DNA of 50,871 nucleotides from Botrimarina hoheduenensis (GCF_007859815.1 NZ_SJPH01000012.1:18564-69434); one strand, 5' to 3'; shown: positions 15,196-24,793, counted from the first letter of the stretch. Translations and numbers: made by a program. The notes: a model not told the origin generated them from the letters alone.

Positions 15196-17496
15196 ATGCC
15201 CAACCTGTTCGCCGGCCTCAATCCGTCGCAGCGTGAAGCGGTTGCGCACCTCGAAGGTCCGCTGCTGATCCTCGCCGGCCCGGGCAGCGGAAAGACGCGC
15301 GTTGTCACGCACCGCATCGCCCACCTGCTCGAGCAGGGTGTTCCCGCTCGCAATGTGTTGGCCCTGACCTTTACCAACAAGGCGGCCGCTGAGATGCGTC
15401 GCCGCGTCGAAACGCTTGCTCCCGGGCAACGCGTGTGGCTCGGTACGTTTCACCGGTTTGGTGCCGCGATGCTGCGGCAACACGGCGAACGCGTTGGGCT
15501 GGACCCCAACTTCACGATCTACGACGCCTCGGACGCTCGGCAAACCCTCAAACGGGTCATTGAGAATGAGCGCATCAATACGCTCAGCTACACGCCCGAT
15601 CGGCTCGCCGCGGCGATCAGCGACGCCAAGAACCGGCTGATCACACCCGACGAGTACCAGCCCCGCCGCGGAAGCCCCCTGGGGCAGATCGTCGCCGAGC
15701 TTTACCCCGCTTATCAGAAGCGTCTGCTGGCTTCGGCTGCGGTCGACTTCGACGACCTCCTGCTGCACGTCGCCAAGCTGCTGCACGACGACCCCGATCT
15801 GCGCACGCAACTCGACGAGCGCTTTCGGTATGTCATGGTCGACGAATATCAAGACACCAATCGGGCGCAGTACGTCATCCTGCGCGCGCTGTCGGTTAAT
15901 TCCCCCAACCTCGCCGCAACAGGGGACCCCGACCAATCGATCTACGGCTGGCGGGGGGCTGACCTAAACAACATCCTCGAATTCGAGGCCGACTTCCCCG
16001 GCGTGCGTATTGTTCGGCTCGAACAGAACTACCGCAGCACCAAGAGCATCTTGAGTGTCGCTGACGCGCTGATCGCCAACAACAAGCGGCGAAAGCCCAA
16101 AGCCCTGTTTACCGAAAACGCCGCCGGCACCCCGGTTCGGCTGACCACCTACGCCGACGAACGCGAAGAGGCCCGCAGCCTGGCCGACGGCATCCACGCC
16201 GCGGTCGCGAGCGGCACCCGACGCTACAGCGACTTCGCTGTGTTCTATCGGGTCAATGCGTTGTCGCGGGCCGTGGAGCGCACCTTCCGCGAGCGACGGA
16301 TCCCGTTCCAGATGGTCCGCGGCCAAGAGTTCTACCAGCGCCGCGAGATCAAGGACGTGCTTGCCTACGCTCAGTTAATCAACAACCCTCGCGACGACCT
16401 CGCGTTCGAGCGGACCGTCAATAGCCCGCCCCGCGGGGTCGGCAAGAAAACGCTCGAACGCCTCAGCGCGTTCGCCACTCGGCAGGGCGTGTCGATGCTG
16501 GATGCCTCGCGCTGCGCGGCTCAGGTGGAGGGCATCGGTCCGCGCCCCGCGAAGCAGATCGCCGGCTTTGTCCAGATCATGGAGCGGCTCGACACTTACG
16601 CCGACGCCCCGGTCGAGGAAGCCATCGGAGCCATTCTTTCTGAATCAGGCTATCGCACGCACCTCGCTACGAGCGAATCAGATGAAGACGCCAACCGACT
16701 CGCGAACTGCGAAGAACTGCTGACCGACGCCCGGCAGTACGACGAACAGTCCGCCGAAGATGACACGCTCGACCCCAGCCTCGAAGGGTATCTGGAACGG
16801 GCGTGGCTCGTGAATGAGATCGACGGCTGGGAAGACGACACGGACAAGGTCACCCTCATGACCCTACACGCGGCGAAAGGGCTCGAGTTTCCCGTCGTCT
16901 TCTTGATGGCCGTTGAGGACGGGATCCTGCCCCACGAACGTTCGGTGAACGACCCGGAACAGCTTGAAGAGGAACGCCGTCTGGCATTTGTCGGCATCAC
17001 CCGTGCCGAAGAAGAGCTGCACTTGAGCCACGTTCTGCGGCGCGACTTTCGCGGTCAGCGACGGATCGCGATCCCCAGCAGCTTCCTGTTGGAATTGCCG
17101 CGCGATGAGATGGCCTGCAAATCGGCACGTCCGGCCGTCGACTGGGAACTCGAAGGCTGGGACGAGGGCCCTGCGGACGAAGTTGAGATCCAGATCAACG
17201 CGCTCACCGATGAATCGGTCGAACTGCCTCGCGCGACCGACGATCCGGCGCTGAGGATCGCCGCCGCGGCTTTGACGACCGGTGCTGCGCTGCTGTCCGG
17301 AAGCCGCGCCGCTGCCGCAGCGGCACCAGACGCTTTTCGGGTCGGCATGGCGGTCGATCATCCCGAGTTGGGTCGAGGAGAGGTGCTCACGCTCAGCGGC
17401 AACGGCAAGGGGCGGCGTGCGACCGTACGGTTTGGCGGTATCGAAAAGCGTTTTGTGCTCGCGTTCAGTCCGCTGCAGCCGGCAACGAAGAACTAG
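15196..17496 (+). CDS. ATP-dependent DNA helicase, UvrD/PcrA type
   Basis: The 766-residue SF1A helicase has the Q motif LNPSQREAV, Walker A AGPGSGKT (27-34, K33), motif Ia ALTFTNKAAAEM, motif II VDEYQDTN, motif III GDPDQSIYGWRGA, motif IV QNYRST, and motifs V/VI TLMTLHAAKGLEFPVVFL and EEERRLAFVGITRAEE. It should unwind DNA 3' to 5' in nucleotide excision/mismatch repair and remove proteins from DNA. The C-terminal tail (about 690-766) ends in a PcrA/UvrD-like Tudor-type module (VDHPELGRGEVLTLSGNGKGRRATVRFG), which in UvrD/PcrA binds RNA polymerase. The ATG at 15196 begins MPNLFAGLNPSQRE, matching the family start; an earlier in-frame ATG adds 13 residues of no known value. Confidence 0.93.
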   Translation: MPNLFAGLNPSQREAVAHLEGPLLILAGPGSGKTRVVTHRIAHLLEQGVPARNVLALTFTNKAAAEMRRRVETLAPGQRVWLGTFHRFGAAMLRQHGERVGLDPNFTIYDASDARQTLKRVIENERINTLSYTPDRLAAAISDAKNRLITPDEYQPRRGSPLGQIVAELYPAYQKRLLASAAVDFDDLLLHVAKLLHDDPDLRTQLDERFRYVMVDEYQDTNRAQYVILRALSVNSPNLAATGDPDQSIYGWRGADLNNILEFEADFPGVRIVRLEQNYRSTKSILSVADALIANNKRRKPKALFTENAAGTPVRLTTYADEREEARSLADGIHAAVASGTRRYSDFAVFYRVNALSRAVERTFRERRIPFQMVRGQEFYQRREIKDVLAYAQLINNPRDDLAFERTVNSPPRGVGKKTLERLSAFATRQGVSMLDASRCAAQVEGIGPRPAKQIAGFVQIMERLDTYADAPVEEAIGAILSESGYRTHLATSESDEDANRLANCEELLTDARQYDEQSAEDDTLDPSLEGYLERAWLVNEIDGWEDDTDKVTLMTLHAAKGLEFPVVFLMAVEDGILPHERSVNDPEQLEEERRLAFVGITRAEEELHLSHVLRRDFRGQRRIAIPSSFLLELPRDEMACKSARPAVDWELEGWDEGPADEVEIQINALTDESVELPRATDDPALRIAAAALTTGAALLSGSRAAAAAAPDAFRVGMAVDHPELGRGEVLTLSGNGKGRRATVRFGGIEKRFVLAFSPLQPATKN

Positions 17497-17530
17497 TCTC
17501 GCACGTCTCCTTGTTGGACCGGCACCACCG

Positions 17531-18523
17531 ATGAAGATCGCGGTATTCAGTACGAAACCTTATGACCAACGTTTCCTTGAGCCAGCCGCCAAGGAGCACG
17601 GGCACGAGCTGACTTTCTTCGAGACGCGGCTCACTGCGGACACGGTCGGGCTCGCGGAAGGAAACGATGGCGTCTGCGTCTTCGTGAACGATCAGCTCAA
17701 CCACCCCGTGATGATCGAACTCGCAGCCCTCGGGGCGAGGCACGTCGCGCTGCGGTGCGCCGGATACAACAATATTGACCTCAACGCCGCCAAGAAACTG
17801 GGCGTGCGAGTGGTCCGTGTGCCCGCCTACTCACCCCACGCCGTCGCGGAACACGCGGTGGGACTGATTCTGGCCCTGAATCGCAACCTGCACCGCGCCT
17901 ATGGTCGGGTCCGCGACGGCGACTTCCGCCTCGAAGGGCTCTTGGGCTTTGATCTGGTGAGCCGGACGGTTGGCGTGGTGGGCACGGGGCGTATCGGGTG
18001 GGTCTTCGCCCAGATCGTGCGCGGATTTGGCTGCCGAGTGCTCGCGTATGACACGCAGCCCCGCGCGGAAGGACCACAAGCCGGCATCGAGTACGCCCCG
18101 CTCGAGACCGTGCTCACTCAGTCAGAGATCGTCTCCCTGCACTGCCCCCTGACGCCCGAAACGCATCATCTCATCGACGATCGAGCGATCGAGCGGATGC
18201 GCGCGGGGGTGATGATCATCAACACCAGCCGCGGGGCGGTCATCGATACACCGGCGGTGATTCGTGGACTCAAGAGCGGCAAGATCGGCCACCTGGGCCT
18301 GGATGTCTATGAGGAAGAGGCCGACATTTTCTTTGAGGACCTCTCGGATCGGGTGCTGTCGGACGATGTATTGGCCCGCTTGCTTACCTTCCCCAACGTA
18401 CTGATCACAGGCCACCAAGCCTTCTTCACATCCGACGCCCTCCACAGTATCGCCGAGACAACGATGAGCAACCTGTCGCAACTCGAACGGGCCGATACAT
18501 GCCCAAACGAGCTGCTGGCCTGA
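17531..18523 (+). CDS. ldhA: NAD-dependent D-lactate dehydrogenase (fermentative)
   Basis: The 330-residue protein matches E. coli LdhA (329 residues) from end to end: MKIAVFSTKPYD start, FVNDQLNHPV, LRCAGYNNIDL, RVPAYSPHAVAEHAVG, the NAD motif VGTGRIG, LHCPLTPETHHLI, INTSRGAVIDT (with the substrate-binding Arg) and TGHQAFFT with the catalytic His. It reduces pyruvate to D-lactate with NADH, a fermentative sink for reducing power. It starts 34 bases after the helicase stop and ends before the convergent aldo/keto reductase. The final CPNELL also matches the enterobacterial proteins. Confidence 0.9.
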   Translation: MKIAVFSTKPYDQRFLEPAAKEHGHELTFFETRLTADTVGLAEGNDGVCVFVNDQLNHPVMIELAALGARHVALRCAGYNNIDLNAAKKLGVRVVRVPAYSPHAVAEHAVGLILALNRNLHRAYGRVRDGDFRLEGLLGFDLVSRTVGVVGTGRIGWVFAQIVRGFGCRVLAYDTQPRAEGPQAGIEYAPLETVLTQSEIVSLHCPLTPETHHLIDDRAIERMRAGVMIINTSRGAVIDTPAVIRGLKSGKIGHLGLDVYEEEADIFFEDLSDRVLSDDVLARLLTFPNVLITGHQAFFTSDALHSIAETTMSNLSQLERADTCPNELLA

Positions 18524-18574
18524 ACCAGCTGCGGTTGATCCGAAGCACCTGAATCGTGCCCCGCGCAACCCCCG

Positions 18575-19591
18575 CTACTCGTAGATCGGGAAGAACGTAT
18601 TGAACGCTTCCTCGCAGAAGACTCCGGGATCGTTGAAGCGACGATGCTCGTCGAGTCCGTCCAGCGTCGCCATTTCTTCGGCAGTCAGCGCGAAGTCAAA
18701 CAGCTCGCGATTCTCGCTAAGTCGCTCGTGACGAGTGGTCTTTGGTATGACGGCGGCACCGCGTTGCACGCCCCACCGCAGCAGCACCTGGGCTGCTGAC
18801 CTCCCCTGCGCCGTGGCGACGCTGTTCACCGCGGGATGCTTCAGCAACGACTCCTGCGGGTCGGCCATGCCGAGCTGAAAGTACGACTGGGCTCCCAGCG
18901 GAGAGAAGGCCGTGCAGGCGATGCCTTCCTCATGGCAAAACCGCAACAGCTTGGGCTGGGCCAAGCGCGGGTGCATCTCGACCTGGAGCGCTGACGGGCG
19001 GATCCGCGCCGAAGCCAACAGATCGCGCAGCAGCGCGATGTTGTAGTTGCACACGCCGATTCGGCGGGTCAGACCGGCTTCGACCAACGCCTCCATGGCC
19101 CCCCACGTGTCCGCCAATGGAACGCGATCGGGGGCCATCGCCGGTGACTTCGCCGCCGGGTCATCGAACCATCCGGGGGGGTAGCGCAGCGCCGGATCGA
19201 CGTACCGCAGCGCAATGGGAAAGTGGATCAGGTAGAGGTCAAGCTGCTGCAGACCGAGATCCGCAAGCGTTCGCTCGAGCGCAGGGCGGACGTGTTCAGG
19301 TCGGTGGTAGGTGTTCCACAGCTTCGAGGTGATCCAGAGTTCATCGCGGCGGATCCCTTCGGCAAGCGCCGCCTTGATCCCCTGCCCCGCTTGCCGCTCG
19401 TTGCCGTAATCGCAGGCGCTGTCAAAGAGGCGATAGCCGTTCGCCGCGGCAGCACGGACGGTCTCCGCGGTCGTTTCGGGGGGAATCTTCCACAGTCCTA
19501 ATCCAACCGCTGGCATGCGATCGCCGCTTGGCAAGCAGAAATCTGCTCCTTCGAGTCGAACGCGGTCAGGGGAACGCGCGCTTACGGTCAT
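18575..19591 (-). CDS. Aldo/keto reductase
   Basis: The 338-residue protein is a TIM-barrel NADPH-dependent reductase of the AKR superfamily, with the tetrad D57, Y62, K90 and H123 found in [20 protein letters not shown] and DLYLIHFP, and the NADP-binding [19 protein letters not shown] near the C-terminus. It most resembles xylose/aldose reductase-like enzymes (PPGWFDDP insertion, about residues 137-144), which reduce aldehydes or sugars to alcohols. The substrate is uncertain. Its ATG at 19591 overlaps the msrB stop as ATGA, so the two are translationally coupled, which may link it to detoxifying carbonyls in oxidative stress. Confidence 0.88.
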   Translation of the reverse strand: MTVSARSPDRVRLEGADFCLPSGDRMPAVGLGLWKIPPETTAETVRAAAANGYRLFDSACDYGNERQAGQGIKAALAEGIRRDELWITSKLWNTYHRPEHVRPALERTLADLGLQQLDLYLIHFPIALRYVDPALRYPPGWFDDPAAKSPAMAPDRVPLADTWGAMEALVEAGLTRRIGVCNYNIALLRDLLASARIRPSALQVEMHPRLAQPKLLRFCHEEGIACTAFSPLGAQSYFQLGMADPQESLLKHPAVNSVATAQGRSAAQVLLRWGVQRGAAVIPKTTRHERLSENRELFDFALTAEEMATLDGLDEHRRFNDPGVFCEEAFNTFFPIYE

Positions 19592-19992
19592 GCCTGTTCT
19601 GCCGAGGGTTCAAAAACCAGGGACGCCGAGTTCACGCAGTAGCGCAGTCCGGACGGCTTCGGACCGTCCGGAAAGACGTGCCCCAGGTGAGCCTGGCACT
19701 GTTTGCAAATAATCTCATCCCGAACCATGCCATGGCTGCTGTCTTGCCGGACGGCAACGGTTTCGGAAACGGCGGCAAAGAAACTTGGCCACCCCGTGCC
19801 CGAGTCAAACTTGGTTTGCGAGTCGAAAAGCGGTGTTTGGCAGCAAACGCACCGATAAACGCCTGGTTCCTTATGGTTCCAGTAGGCACCGGTAAAAGGG
19901 GGCTCGGTGCCGCAGTGCTGGGTTACCTGGTACTGCTCCGGGGTAAGCCGCTCGCGGAGTGTTGCGTCGTGGGGAGTTGAAGGCTCAGACAT
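19588..19992 (-). CDS. msrB: Peptide-methionine (R)-S-oxide reductase
   Basis: The 134-residue protein is a full-length MsrB: two CxxC zinc sites (C48/C51 and C96/C99), [10 protein letters not shown] and the catalytic RYCVNSASL with C119. It reduces methionine-R-sulfoxide in proteins with thioredoxin. No signal peptide is seen, so it acts in the cytosol. The start at 19992 (MSEPSTPHD) is preferred; an in-frame ATG 13 codons upstream adds a Cys-rich stretch with no similarity. It is the first gene of an operon with the aldo/keto reductase. A GC-rich hairpin lies 59 to 91 bases upstream in its leader. Confidence 0.93.
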   Translation of the reverse strand: MSEPSTPHDATLRERLTPEQYQVTQHCGTEPPFTGAYWNHKEPGVYRCVCCQTPLFDSQTKFDSGTGWPSFFAAVSETVAVRQDSSHGMVRDEIICKQCQAHLGHVFPDGPKPSGLRYCVNSASLVFEPSAEQA

Positions 19993-20037
19993 AGACGAGT
20001 TACACGGGAATGGTGTGGGACACATCGACAAGGCAAG

Positions 20038-20097
20038 AAAAAGCCCTCCGCCGCGCCGCCGGTCCCCAGGACGGGCGGCGCGGAAGCGATTAGTATA
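20038..20097 (-). promoter_or_regulatory. Putative msrB promoter -10 and leader hairpin
   Basis: On the minus strand TATACT (20097-20092) matches the -10 consensus in 5 of 6 positions. Just downstream, 20083-20074 pairs perfectly with 20060-20051 (10 GC-rich pairs), followed 8 bases later by a run of five T (20042-20038). It could be a leader attenuator or a barrier to antisense transcription. The gap before the T-run weakens the terminator reading, and no good -35 was found. Confidence 0.35.
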
Positions 20098-20226
20098 GAG
20101 GATTCCTCGTGCCCAGATGACCTCATGCGTGCGTCTAAGTCGGACGCTCCCCCAGTGCGGTCGCTGGCCCCGCGGCCAGACCCTGTCCCCTCAGTGCGCC
20201 GCCTGCTCCGTCTTTGCGACTCCTCG

Positions 20227-21465
20227 ATGCCCAGTTCGTTTGTTTTTTGTACCTGCCAGCCCGGTGCCGAAGTCGCTCTCAAGGGTGAAGTGGCGGCCAG
20301 GCTGCCCGAATGGCGATTCGCGTTTTCACGTCCCGGCTTCGTCACGTTTCGTCTGCCGCGTGAGACAAGTCCCGAGCGGTTCGAGCCACTCCGGCTGACC
20401 TTTGCCCGTACGATGGGCGTTTCGCTCGATCGCCTCAGTGGCAGCAGCGACGATCTGGCCGGACTCGCTCAACAAGTTTGGAGCCACCCGGAGGTCCTAG
20501 CGCTGCTGAACGACGGACCGCTGGGGCTGCACGTTTGGCGTCGCGATGAAGCCTTGCCGGGTGAGCACGGGATTGAGCCGGGGCCGGGAGCCGAATCCAA
20601 CGCGGCGCTCGAGGCCCTGCGGGTGGCCGCACCCGCGGGAGCGCTGCTAAGCGACACCCTCAAGAAAAATCTGGCCGAGGCCGACGGGATCGAATCCGAC
20701 GACGAGCCTCTCGAAGCGGCCACAACGGACGCCGCCGCGACACCGAAACGGCGGACTCGGTTGGCGCTCGATGTCGCTCTTGTTGAGCCCAACCAGTGGT
20801 GGATCGGTGCCCACGCGCTACGGAGCCGAACCGATCGTTGGCCCGGTGGCGTACCGCGTCTGCAACTGCCGGGGCACGCGGTATCGCGGGCTTATCTGAA
20901 GCTGCAAGAGGGACTGCGCTGGTCGGCGATCCCTGCCCGTAAAGGCGATGTGTGGATCGAGTTGGGCTGCGCACCGGGGGGTGCCAGCCAGGCTCTGCTC
21001 GATGCCGGCATGCGGGTCATCGGCGTCGATCCGGCTGAGGTCGACCCCGTCGTGCTCGCCGAGCCCGGTTTTACCCATGTGCGGCATCGCTCCGCGGAAA
21101 CCCCTTTCCAGCCGCTCCTCGGCGCGCAGTGGTTGACGGCCGATGTCAACGCAGCCCCCAGCTACACGCTCAACGCGGTCGAATCGATCGTCACGAACGA
21201 GTCGATGCGGATCCGTGGGCTGTTGCTGACGATCAAGCTGCTGAACCCCGAACTCGCCCGGCCTGAGCGGGTGGCTGAAGTGATCGACTGGATCCGCTCG
21301 TGGGGCTATACGGACGTGCGGGCACGGCAACTGGCGTTCAACCGGCGTGAGTACTGCGTCGCGGCGCTTCCGTCACGCGGACAGCGACGCATGAAGCGGA
21401 AACGTGCCGTGCGCGAGAACCGAACCTCTCCGCCAACGACGTCCGACACAACCGCGACAACTTAG
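20227..21465 (+). CDS. RlmM-like 2'-O-ribose methyltransferase
   Basis: The protein has the arrangement of RlmM (23S rRNA C2498 methyltransferase): an N-terminal THUMP-like domain after CQPGAEVALKGEV, then SRAYLKLQEGL, the SAM-binding WIELGCAPGGASQALLDAG and VIGVDP, LTADVN, LLLTIKLLNPE and NRREYCV. These supply the K-D-K-E tetrad of RrmJ/FtsJ enzymes. The ATG at 20227 gives MPSSFVFCTCQPGAE, the family start; a frame beginning at 20125 adds 34 residues without recognisable similarity. At 412 residues it is longer than E. coli RlmM (366), with an acidic insertion around residues 155-180 and a basic tail. Exact target is inferred. Confidence 0.85.
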   Translation: MPSSFVFCTCQPGAEVALKGEVAARLPEWRFAFSRPGFVTFRLPRETSPERFEPLRLTFARTMGVSLDRLSGSSDDLAGLAQQVWSHPEVLALLNDGPLGLHVWRRDEALPGEHGIEPGPGAESNAALEALRVAAPAGALLSDTLKKNLAEADGIESDDEPLEAATTDAAATPKRRTRLALDVALVEPNQWWIGAHALRSRTDRWPGGVPRLQLPGHAVSRAYLKLQEGLRWSAIPARKGDVWIELGCAPGGASQALLDAGMRVIGVDPAEVDPVVLAEPGFTHVRHRSAETPFQPLLGAQWLTADVNAAPSYTLNAVESIVTNESMRIRGLLLTIKLLNPELARPERVAEVIDWIRSWGYTDVRARQLAFNRREYCVAALPSRGQRRMKRKRAVRENRTSPPTTSDTTATT

Positions 21466-21524
21466 CGCGGTCCAAATAACAGTCCGGCTCAGCTCGCCGA
21501 TCGACGCGAACGCCAAACAGTACG

Positions 21525-21548
21525 CCAGCACATAAAAAAGAGTGCTGG
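21525..21548. terminator. Hairpin between convergent genes
   Basis: CCAGCAC (21525-21531) and GTGCTGG (21542-21548) pair perfectly around an A-rich 10-nt loop. It sits immediately before the GNAT stop and downstream of the rlmM-like gene, so it could serve either transcript. No T-run follows on either strand. Confidence 0.4.
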
Positions 21549-21550
21549 AG

Positions 21551-22519
21551 CTAATCGGCATGGCGGCGGTAGATCGCTCCCGAATCGATCGGCGTGAAGC
21601 CGAGCGAGTCGTAGAGGGCCAGCGCATTGGTATTCTCTGCCATCACCTGGGCCTCGACGATCGAGGCACCGCGGCGCTGCACGACACGGAGCGATTCGTT
21701 CAGCAGATGGGTCGCCACTTTGTGGCGGCGGTGACTGGGATCGACGTAGAGATCGACGAGTCCGACCGTGGGGATCCCCCACGCCGAGGCAAGCGGCTCG
21801 ATGTCCCAGTAGGTGACGCTCGCAATCTCGCGTTTCTCGGCACGATGACGCAGGGCGAAGCGGATGCGGTCATGGCCGCAAGTAACACAAGCCTCCCACC
21901 AGCTCTTGGCGGGGGGAAGATACGTCTGTTCGAGGTCGGTTTCACGCCGCACCACGCGCACATCACGGGCCCCGGCCGAGCGGAACCGCGCTAGCTCGCG
22001 GTGCAAAACGATCACTCGGCCAGCTGGGTCGTAGCCGTTTCTGATGAACCGTTCGGCCTGATGCGGAGTGGAATCGAGCAATCCTGGCAGCTCGCTGCCG
22101 CCGTACATCCCCAGATAGAACGCATCGAGCGGCCGGATGCCACCGGCATAGTGAACCGTCGCCCCACGCGATTTCTGATAGGCCTCGCTGCGCGCGATCA
22201 GCTCGTCGGCGACCGCTTCGTCGGTGACGTCTGAGCGGAGCATCAGCACCTGCGTCGAGCCCAGCGACGTATCAACCCGGGCACCGGTTTCATCGGGGCC
22301 AAAGGCCGCGTGGGCGAAGCCGATCGGCACGCCCTCGCGCTCGGCGATGATCATGCCGGCGGGATCAAAAAATTGACGCGAGAAGACGCACAGCTCGAGC
22401 AGTTGCGGATTGATTGGCTGAGCGATACCGCGAGACGGCGGCTGGCTGTTCCAGATAGCGGCCAAATGAGGCGGGTCAGCATTGCGGAACGACCGGAACT
22501 GATACACGACGCGCCGCAC
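21551..22519 (-). CDS. Tandem-GNAT acetyltransferase
   Basis: The 322-residue protein seems to hold two acetyltransferase (GNAT) modules, one at about residues 5-150 (EGVPIGFAHAAFG) and a clearer one at about 185-320 (VGLVDLYVDPSHRRHKVATHLL as motif A, then VEAQVMAENTNALALYDSLGFTP as motif B). The double arrangement resembles mycothiol synthase-like and other tandem GNAT proteins. The acceptor is unknown. The start is GTG at 22519, with another GTG at 22507 as an alternative. It lies alone between convergent and co-directional genes. Confidence 0.82.
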   Translation of the reverse strand: MRRVVYQFRSFRNADPPHLAAIWNSQPPSRGIAQPINPQLLELCVFSRQFFDPAGMIIAEREGVPIGFAHAAFGPDETGARVDTSLGSTQVLMLRSDVTDEAVADELIARSEAYQKSRGATVHYAGGIRPLDAFYLGMYGGSELPGLLDSTPHQAERFIRNGYDPAGRVIVLHRELARFRSAGARDVRVVRRETDLEQTYLPPAKSWWEACVTCGHDRIRFALRHRAEKREIASVTYWDIEPLASAWGIPTVGLVDLYVDPSHRRHKVATHLLNESLRVVQRRGASIVEAQVMAENTNALALYDSLGFTPIDSGAIYRRHAD

Positions 22520-22670
22520 GCCCCCCCTGCCCTGCTTCGTCCCGCCGAGGCACGCCGCCCGGCGGCTCTTGCCGCTGCAACCACTCCCCCGTGAGGAGAT
22601 CCACCTGCTAGGAGATCCCTCGGCCGTGGTAGTGGCTTGCTACGTGCTGCTCGAAGGCTCGGGGGGGAAG

Positions 22671-23072
22671 TCACCCGATCGGCGGCAGACGCACCTGGAT
22701 GGTATCGCCCACGACACGCGTCGAAAAGACTCGCTGAGCAATCGTACGGCTGAGAAGCTGTTTTCCCGTCGCGAGGTCGTACTGCCAACCATGCCAGGGG
22801 CACGTGAGCTGGCAGCCCTCTAGCCGCGCTTTACCGAGCGGTCCTCCCTGATGAGCGCAGATGCCGTCTATCGCGAAAATCGCCCCTTCCGCGTGCGCCA
22901 GGGCGATCACCGTCGTGCCGATCACGACTTCCATCACTTTCCCCGGGGGCAGATCGGCTAGCGAGGCGGCGTTCTCCCACGCTCCTTCTCCAGGTGGCGG
23001 TTCCGTAGTGCTCTGCTTCCCCAGTCCAGAAAGCGGCGACGGTGGGCCCGGCGCAGGATCATCGGATGACAT
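22671..23072 (-). CDS. Rieske [2Fe-2S] ferredoxin-like protein
   Basis: The 133-residue protein has C72-A-H74 and C91-P-W-H94 (CAHQGGPLG and CPWHGWQYDLATG), the two motifs that bind a Rieske [2Fe-2S] cluster. No membrane segment is present; the first 30 residues are Pro-rich and probably disordered. Such small soluble proteins pass electrons to oxygenases or act as NirD-like subunits. The start is ATG at 23072. It is 20 bases downstream of the LpxL-like acyltransferase gene start region on the same strand, so co-transcription is possible, though no functional link is evident. Confidence 0.88.
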   Translation of the reverse strand: MSSDDPAPGPPSPLSGLGKQSTTEPPPGEGAWENAASLADLPPGKVMEVVIGTTVIALAHAEGAIFAIDGICAHQGGPLGKARLEGCQLTCPWHGWQYDLATGKQLLSRTIAQRVFSTRVVGDTIQVRLPPIG

Positions 23073-23092
23073 CGTGATCAATACTCGGTGAG

Positions 23093-24064
23093 CTAGGCGT
23101 GAGGGACCGAATCATCCGTCGCCCCCACGGCGGTGTGGGGAGCGGCAGGCTTCGAGCTCCGCCGCTGGGGAGGGACCCCTTTCCAGCGATTATGGACCCA
23201 CCAGTACTGTTCGGGGGCCTCGCGGATGATCGCCTCAAGTTCGTGGGTGAACCATTGGGTTAGCAACGGCGTGGTTGGGTAGGCGAAGCCCGCTTCAAGC
23301 GGATCGACCACCGCCCGAGTGGCAATCTGGTACTCGAGCGGACCCCCCGTTCGTCGCACGCCAATCACCAGCGTCGGCGCCGAGAAGCTCAGCGTGAAGA
23401 GCGAAATCGCTTTGTGGTTGGATGCGGGCTTGCCAAAAAAATCGACCCAGCAGCCCCGATGCAGGGCCGCCTGGTCTCCCAGCAGGGTGAGCGCCCCGCC
23501 GCGCTGCATGAGCCGCTCCACGTCGGCTTGGCTTCCCTGCTTGGGCAAGATGTGCTGTCCGGTCTTACCCCGAAAGCGGTTCACAAACCGGTCCACAAAG
23601 GGGTTATCGATCGGCCGGGCCACGGTGTGGGTGGGGAACCCCAACAGGCCGAGCAGATACCCACCCAACTCGAAGTTGCCGAAGTGCCCCGAAATCAACA
23701 CGACGGGCCGGTGGTCGAGAACCCGCCGGACCACCGCCTCTTCGCCCGTTAAGGTGCACCAGCTTCGCCAAGTAGTGCGGTGGATCTTGCGGGGCGTGTG
23801 AGCGATCTCCGCGACCATCAGAAACAGGTGCCGCCACATGCGCCGGGCAATACGCCGGCGCTGGGCGTCGGAGGCCGCGGGAAAGGCGATCCGCAGGTTG
23901 GACTCCACCAACCTGCCCCGCAGCCGCAACACGTCGCCTGCTAACCAGGCCAGGGCTCGCGCTGCCGACTCGCACGCGCTGAGCGGCAACGCCTGAATCG
24001 CGGCGACAAAGACCCGCAGAACGGCGTAGGAGGTCAGATCCAAAACTAGCGTGAGCGGCTTCAC
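23093..24064 (-). CDS. LpxL/HtrB-like lipid A acyltransferase family protein
   Basis: The 323-residue protein has one N-terminal hydrophobic stretch and the acyltransferase motif SGHFGNFE (H127 to E132, an HX4E pattern), followed by ARPIDNPFVDRFVNRFRGKTGQHIL and GCWVDFFGKPA, all typical of the LpxL/LpxM branch. It would add a secondary acyl chain to lipid A or a related lipid at the inner membrane. Its presence supports an outer membrane with lipopolysaccharide. The GTG at 24064 is used because VKPLTLVLDLTSYAVL matches the membrane start; upstream in-frame codons look like chance. It is divergent from the CheX-like gene. Confidence 0.85.
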   Translation of the reverse strand: MKPLTLVLDLTSYAVLRVFVAAIQALPLSACESAARALAWLAGDVLRLRGRLVESNLRIAFPAASDAQRRRIARRMWRHLFLMVAEIAHTPRKIHRTTWRSWCTLTGEEAVVRRVLDHRPVVLISGHFGNFELGGYLLGLLGFPTHTVARPIDNPFVDRFVNRFRGKTGQHILPKQGSQADVERLMQRGGALTLLGDQAALHRGCWVDFFGKPASNHKAISLFTLSFSAPTLVIGVRRTGGPLEYQIATRAVVDPLEAGFAYPTTPLLTQWFTHELEAIIREAPEQYWWVHNRWKGVPPQRRSSKPAAPHTAVGATDDSVPHA

Positions 24065-24250
24065 GGGAGGGATTGTCGCCGTTTGGGGGCTTCGGCGGCA
24101 ACGCCGCTCGTACGGTTTGAACGGATTAAAGGAGCCAGCGGTCGGCTGGTTTACGGCATCCCGGACCTCCCGCCTCGCACCGGCCCGCTTTGCGACCCAT
24201 GTTCGAGGGTTCGATAGCCGCCCCTTCAACGTCGTCTAGGCTCACCCAGC

Positions 24251-24793
24251 ATGTCCGCTGTTGCTTCTGCCCCCGCCCCAGCCGCTACCTCGCTGGAGGC
24301 GATGCAACTGAACCAAGAGCTACTCACAGCGCTCATCTCAGCGACTAAGAAGGGGCTGGCGATGACCGGCCTGAAGGCCGAGTGCGTCGGTGCCTCGCGC
24401 GTTCCTGGCCGACAGCACGGTGAGGTTACGGGTATGATCGGCGTCCACGGGGCGGTATCGGGCTTCGTGGCGATCAACATGCCGCAGCGTCTGGCGATCC
24501 AAGCCGTCTCGGGGCTGCTCGGCGAGCCGTGTGAAAAGCTGTGCTCACAAGTGATCGACGGTGCTGGCGAAGTCACCAACATCATCGTCGGCGGTGTCAA
24601 GTCGATGCTCTCGCAGACCGGCTGGGCGTTCTCCCATATCACCGTGCCCTCCGTGATTGTTGGCGACGGTTACCAGGTTGCCTTTGCCCGCGGCCTGGAG
24701 TTGCTCGACGTGGTGTTCGAGGTTCAGGACCCCGAACTGGTGCTGGTCAACGACCGACTTATCCACGTCAGCGTCTCGCTGCTGAAGCTGTAA
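24251..24793 (+). CDS. CheX-like chemotaxis phosphatase family protein
   Basis: The 180-residue protein has a CheX/CheC-type alpha-beta layout: EVTGMIGVHGAVSGFVAINMP and one E-x-x-N motif, E107-V-T-N110, in DGAGEVTNIIVGG. CheX proteins use such a motif to dephosphorylate CheY-P. The first 15 residues are Ala-rich. No other chemotaxis or motility gene is in the window, so its partner response regulator is elsewhere, or it belongs to a chemosensory system unrelated to flagella. The start is ATG at 24251. It is convergent with ndk, with 39 bases between the stops. Confidence 0.8.
   Translation: MSAVASAPAPAATSLEAMQLNQELLTALISATKKGLAMTGLKAECVGASRVPGRQHGEVTGMIGVHGAVSGFVAINMPQRLAIQAVSGLLGEPCEKLCSQVIDGAGEVTNIIVGGVKSMLSQTGWAFSHITVPSVIVGDGYQVAFARGLELLDVVFEVQDPELVLVNDRLIHVSVSLLKL

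Noticed and set aside
14860..15936. Long minus-strand frame continuing from the alpha-CTD gene into the helicase
   Set aside because: Only the last 102 residues resemble a family; the rest is antisense to a clearly conserved helicase and contains no recognisable domain.
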